64,000 nucleotides of DNA from NCBI RefSeq assembly GCF_049651805.1, contig NZ_JBASCU010000008.1, positions 1-64,000 on the forward strand, given 5' to 3'. This DNA is from Pseudolysinimonas_A sp049651805 (GTDB lineage: Bacteria; Actinomycetota; Actinomycetes; Actinomycetales; Microbacteriaceae). Positions within the stretch are counted from its first letter, which is position 1. Each line of letters starts with the position of its first letter. Below, piece after piece: positions 60,907 to 64,000 of the stretch. The position numbers and the translations under genes are program-made. Below the pieces are notes generated by a model, which saw only the letters and a program-made list of their open reading frames with translations, was not told the origin of the DNA and searched no databases.

Positions 60907-61836
60907 ATGTACGACCCTATGAGTGCCGACCGGGTGCTGGTCGTCGGCGAGGCCCTCGTCGACGTGGTGCGCCGCGACAACGACGTGGTGCATCCCGGCG
61001 GAAGTCCGCTCAACGTCGCCGTCGGGCTCCAGCGTCTCGGGGTCGCGACCACCCTCCACTCCAGCTTCGGCGCCGACCGGCACGGGGCCGCGATCGCCGC
61101 GCACCTCGACGCCAGTGGCGTGAGCGTCACCCCGACGACGATCGGCGACCACCCCACCTCCGTCGCCCTCGCGACGATCGGCTCGGACGGCGCCGCGACC
61201 TACACCTTCTCCATCGACTGGCGACCGGCTCCGCTCGACGTCGCCGCGGGAACGATCGACGCGCTGCACGTCGGGTCGATCGGCGCCGCTCTGGAACCCG
61301 GCGCCACCACCGTGGAGCGCCTGCTGGCGAAGCTGCAGCCGACGACGCTGATCAGCTTCGACCCCAACGTCCGACCCCAACTCATGGGCTCGCCCGACGC
61401 AGCGCGGCCCCGAATCGAGCGGATCGTCGCGGTCGCCGACGTGGTCAAGGCAAGCGACGAAGACCTCGCCTGGTTGTACCCGGATGCCACCATCCCGCAG
61501 GTCATGGACGCCTGGCTCGCGCTCGGCCCGGCCCTCGTCGTCGTCACCCGCGGCGGCGACGGAGCGGAAGCCCTCACCGCGAGCGGCGCGGTGCACGTGC
61601 CCGCGCCGCCCACCCAGGTCGTCGACACAATCGGCGCCGGTGACTCATTCATGGCCGGCCTGCTCGCCGCGTTGAGCGACCGCGGCCTGCTGGCCGCCGA
61701 CCGGCGCGACGCCCTGCGCGAGCTGCCGGCATCCGATATCGCCCAGATCGTGACCTTCGCCGCCCGCTGCGCCGCGATCACGGTGTCCCGCCCCGGCGCC
61801 GACCCCCCGACGCGCGCCCACCTCGCCGAGCACTAG
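60907..61836 (+). CDS. PfkB-family carbohydrate kinase (fructokinase-like)
   Basis: ATG at 60907 with GGAGG 4 nt upstream (ATG at 60919 is possible). 309 aa. HPGGSPLNVAVGLQRLG is PfkB signature 1 and VDTIGAGDSFMAGLLAAL is signature 2 with the catalytic Asp. SFDPNVRP and KASDEDLAWLYP support a fructokinase-like subfamily. It phosphorylates a sugar with ATP; the sugar is not certain. Confidence 0.9.
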   Translation: MYDPMSADRVLVVGEALVDVVRRDNDVVHPGGSPLNVAVGLQRLGVATTLHSSFGADRHGAAIAAHLDASGVSVTPTTIGDHPTSVALATIGSDGAATYTFSIDWRPAPLDVAAGTIDALHVGSIGAALEPGATTVERLLAKLQPTTLISFDPNVRPQLMGSPDAARPRIERIVAVADVVKASDEDLAWLYPDATIPQVMDAWLALGPALVVVTRGGDGAEALTASGAVHVPAPPTQVVDTIGAGDSFMAGLLAALSDRGLLAADRRDALRELPASDIAQIVTFAARCAAITVSRPGADPPTRAHLAEH

Positions 61837-61987
61837 CAACGTTTCGCGAGCCCCGCCCCGCGCCCCGCGTGAGCGCCTCCTGCCATTCCCGCGCGCCGAT
61901 TTGCACGAATGAACGCTTCGGGAGCGCGAATTGGCGCGGATGAACGGAGGGACCGACACCCGACGAGGCGAGAGGGCGAGGGGGAAG

Positions 61988-63454
61988 TTACTCGGGGGCG
62001 TGAGCGTCGAGGAACTCGTAGACCTCGGTGAGGTCGACGCCCGTGAAGGTGCCGGAGGGCATCGCGGCGAGCAGCGACGAGTTGAGTCGCGCCGACGGCC
62101 ACGCCTTGTCGGCCCACCGTGCGGCGAGGTCGGAGTCGGGCTGCCGGCAGCACGTCGGATCCGGGCACCTCGACGTCTGCCGCCGCACGGTGTCGCGCCC
62201 GCGGAACCATTTCACGTGCGCGAAGGGCGTGCCGACGCTCACCGAGAACGAGCCCGACGCGGTGCCCTGGATGCTGGAGGTGCACCAGTAGGTGCCGGTC
62301 GGCTTGTCGGTGTACTGGTGGTAGGGGCTGAACCGGTCGTCGACGGCGAACACCTGCCGCGCGCTCCAGTACCGGCAGACCATCTGCCCCTCGACGGCGC
62401 CGAGCACGTCGGTGGGGAAGAGCGCTCCGTCGTTCTCGTACGCCTTCGAGATCGCGCCGCTGGCGTGCACTTTGAGGAAGTGCACCGGGATGCCGAGATG
62501 CTCGGTGGCGAGGTTGGTGAACCGGTGGGCCGCCGTCTCGTAGGTGACGGCGAACGCGTCCCGGAGGTCTTCGACGCTCAGCTCGCGGGCATCCTTCGCG
62601 CTCTTCAGGAAGGCGACGGCGCTCTCTTCGGGAATGAGCAGCGCGCCGGCGAGGTAGTTGGTCTCGACCCGCTGGCGCAGCAGGTCGGCGTAGTCGCGCG
62701 GCTCCTGCTTGCCGAGCACGTGCGCGGCGAGCGCCTGCAGCAACGCCGAGCGCGGGTCACCGCCGGTGGCGTGCCGCACCGGCAGGTAGATGCGGCCGTT
62801 GGCGTGGTCGGTGACGCTGCGGGTGGTCTCCGGCAGGTCGGCGACGTAGTGCAGGGTGAAGCCGAGGTGGCTGGCGAGGTCGGCCGCGACGCGCTGGCTC
62901 AGCGGACCGCCCCGATGCCCGACCGCGGCGAGCAGGTCGCGGGCGATCGTCTCGAGCTCGACGAAGTGGTTGCCGGCCTTGCGCTGCTCGGCGCGCAACT
63001 CGACGTTCGCCCGCCGGGCCTCCTCAGGGGTCGCCGCCCGCTCCTCGTGAAGGCGCCGCAGCTCGTCGTGCAGACCGAGGATCGTCTCGATGGCCTCATC
63101 TGACAGCGTCTTGCGCACCGGGAGCGCCGGCAGACCGAGGCTCGCGTAGAGCGGGGCGCGTTGCACGCGCTCGAGCGCGATCTCGAGGGCGGCGCGCTTC
63201 GACGGGGGTTCGGGGCTCAGCAGGTCGTCGAGGGTGACCCCGAGGATGCGCGCCAGCTTCTGCAGCTCCCCGAGCTTGAGGTCGCGCTTGCCGTTCTCGA
63301 TGACCGACACCTGCGACGGCGCCCGCCCGAGTTCGGCGGCGAGCGCGTCGAGCGTCATGCCGCGATCGGTGCGGAGCTGACGGATGCGACGGCCGACGGT
63401 GAGCGGATCCAGCATCTCTTCATCGTCGAGGTCTTCTGCGCGCGACAGGGTCAT
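61988..63454 (-). CDS. ramB: RamB-like XRE-family regulator
   Basis: 488 aa. N-terminal XRE HTH (GRRIRQLRTDRGMTLDALAAELGRAPSQVSVIENGKRD in family order), then an ImmA/IrrE-like middle domain (ETNYLAGALLIPEESAVAFL) and a C-terminal short-chain fatty acyl regulator domain with cysteines (YWCTSSIQG, SRCPDPTCCRQP). In Corynebacterium glutamicum RamB represses acetate and glyoxylate-cycle genes including aceA. Here it is divergent from aceA, which supports the call. 150 bp without a gene separate it from the kinase. Confidence 0.9.
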   Translation of the reverse strand: MTLSRAEDLDDEEMLDPLTVGRRIRQLRTDRGMTLDALAAELGRAPSQVSVIENGKRDLKLGELQKLARILGVTLDDLLSPEPPSKRAALEIALERVQRAPLYASLGLPALPVRKTLSDEAIETILGLHDELRRLHEERAATPEEARRANVELRAEQRKAGNHFVELETIARDLLAAVGHRGGPLSQRVAADLASHLGFTLHYVADLPETTRSVTDHANGRIYLPVRHATGGDPRSALLQALAAHVLGKQEPRDYADLLRQRVETNYLAGALLIPEESAVAFLKSAKDARELSVEDLRDAFAVTYETAAHRFTNLATEHLGIPVHFLKVHASGAISKAYENDGALFPTDVLGAVEGQMVCRYWSARQVFAVDDRFSPYHQYTDKPTGTYWCTSSIQGTASGSFSVSVGTPFAHVKWFRGRDTVRRQTSRCPDPTCCRQPDSDLAARWADKAWPSARLNSSLLAAMPSGTFTGVDLTEVYEFLDAHAPE

Positions 63455-63474
63455 GACAGCATCCTGGCGCCTCG

Positions 63475-63510
63475 ATTCCTTTCGCGGAATAGAAGAATGC
63501 TGAATCTTCT
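63475..63510. promoter_or_regulatory. two adjacent dyads in the ramB-aceA gap
   Basis: ATTCC-N6-GGAAT (63475-63490) is followed directly by AGAAGA-N8-TCTTCT (63491-63510), both with perfect arms. They lie between the divergent starts at 63454 and 63559 and are candidates for RamB-type control. They do not match the AAAACTTTGCAAA-like RamB box of Corynebacterium. Confidence 0.5.
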
Positions 63511-63558
63511 GTCGATCAATCTGGGAAAGACCGGCCGCAACCCACGCACGCTGGGGTC

Positions 63559-64000
63559 ATGACCAACAACACCGGCCGCGGCGCTCGCCCCGGCGACATG
63601 ACCCAGACCGCCGCCGACCTCGAGACCGAGTGGGCCGCCGACCCGCGCTGGAGCGACGTCACGCGCGACTACACCGCGCAGGATGTCATCGACCTCCGTG
63701 GCCCCGTTCGCGAGGAGCGCACGCTCGCCCGTCGCGGCGCCGAGAAGCTGTGGGAGCTCATCCAAGACAACGACGATCCCGACGAGTGGGTCTCCGCGCT
63801 GGGGGCGCTCACCGGCAACCAGGCCGTGCAGCAGGTGCGCGCCGGACTGAAGGCGATCTACCTCTCCGGCTGGCAGGTGGCCGCCGACGCGAACCTCTCG
63901 GGCCAGACCTACCCCGACCAGAGCCTCTACCCGGCCAACTCGGTGCCCGCCGTCGTGCGGCGCATCAACAACGCGCTGCTGCGCACCGGGCAGATCGAGG
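63559..64000 (+). CDS. aceA: isocitrate lyase, N-terminal part (cut by window end)
   Basis: ATG at 63559; 147 codons are present and the frame is open at the window end. TAADLETEWAADPRWSDVTRDYTAQDVIDLRG and WELIQDNDDPDEWVSALGALTGNQAVQQVRAGLKAIYLSGWQVAADANLSGQTYPDQSLYPANSVP are in the order of the isocitrate lyase barrel. The catalytic KKCGH motif lies beyond the window. The enzyme splits isocitrate into succinate and glyoxylate in the glyoxylate shunt. It is divergent from a ramB-like gene. Confidence 0.95.
   Translation, partial: MTNNTGRGARPGDMTQTAADLETEWAADPRWSDVTRDYTAQDVIDLRGPVREERTLARRGAEKLWELIQDNDDPDEWVSALGALTGNQAVQQVRAGLKAIYLSGWQVAADANLSGQTYPDQSLYPANSVPAVVRRINNALLRTGQIE

Overview
The window is chromosomal DNA from a high-GC actinobacterium, most likely a member of the Microbacteriaceae. 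This is inferred from the strong G/C preference at third codon positions, many GTG/TTG starts, a 13E12/DUF222-type gene with a mycobacterial-style SOS box, lysG/lysE, ramB next to aceA, a NusG with a long acidic N-terminal extension, and a choice-of-anchor G surface protein ending in LAYTG. Genus cannot be assigned from the sequence alone.

Layout. 1-8.4 kb (minus strand): a cut-off DUF222 gene under an SOS box, a 37-bp tandem array, a GH1 glycosidase, the transsulfuration pair metB/cbs, and a two-gene set of an MscS-type channel with a cyclic-nucleotide-binding-like domain and a membrane nucleotidyl-cyclase-like sensor. 8.4-13.5 kb: DUF3105 and DUF305 proteins, an ABC exporter and a TPR-LuxR regulator. 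13.6-14.8 kb: rplJ-rplL with an L10 leader and attenuator. 14.8-21.6 kb: an OmpR-type two-component system with a membrane-anchored companion, a YqaJ nuclease, two small membrane proteins, an oxidoreductase and an Lrp regulator. 21.7-26.8 kb: a three-domain kinase/M23-like/class III aminotransferase fusion, the aldR-ald pair with an operator array, and a GNAT enzyme. 26.8-29.6 kb: rplK-rplA, nusG, secE and tRNA-Trp. 30-38.6 kb: the LAYTG surface protein, an aspartate-type aminotransferase, lysG/lysE, and an ABC-2 exporter operon with a NarL-type two-component system.

38.65-58.6 kb is the accessory part. It begins after the response-regulator gene with decayed copies of an epoxide-hydrolase 3' end and of the histidine-kinase gene. 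It ends in an 87-bp second copy of the response-regulator 3' end, a short IS30-like remnant and an internally deleted epoxide-hydrolase gene. The best reading is that a second, tandem copy of this locus was replaced in its middle by a catabolic island of about 19 kb (about 38,991-57,999).

The island holds a minus-strand gene set, mostly with overlapping or nearly overlapping genes: RbsABC-like ABC importer, short-chain dehydrogenase, three biotin-carboxylase components (carrier, carboxylase, OadA/PycB-like carboxyltransferase), HAD-IIA phosphatase, a split PEP-synthase-like dikinase in the two-subunit format of phenylphosphate synthase, a PaaK-like CoA ligase, a metal-dependent amidohydrolase, the biotin transporter BioY and an extra adenylate kinase. 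At its right end lie an IclR gene and, divergently, a 3-hydroxybenzoate-4-monooxygenase-like gene with a MarR regulator. The gene content suggests import, oxidation, ATP-dependent phosphorylation, biotin-dependent carboxylation, dephosphorylation and CoA activation of an unknown substrate. The adenylate kinase would recycle the AMP that both the dikinase and the ligase should produce. I know of no described pathway with exactly this set, and it is the main candidate here for a new system.

58.6-64 kb returns to ordinary chromosome: WYL regulator, spermidine-synthase-like protein, hotdog thioesterase, PfkB kinase, and ramB divergent from the start of aceA, which is cut by the window end.
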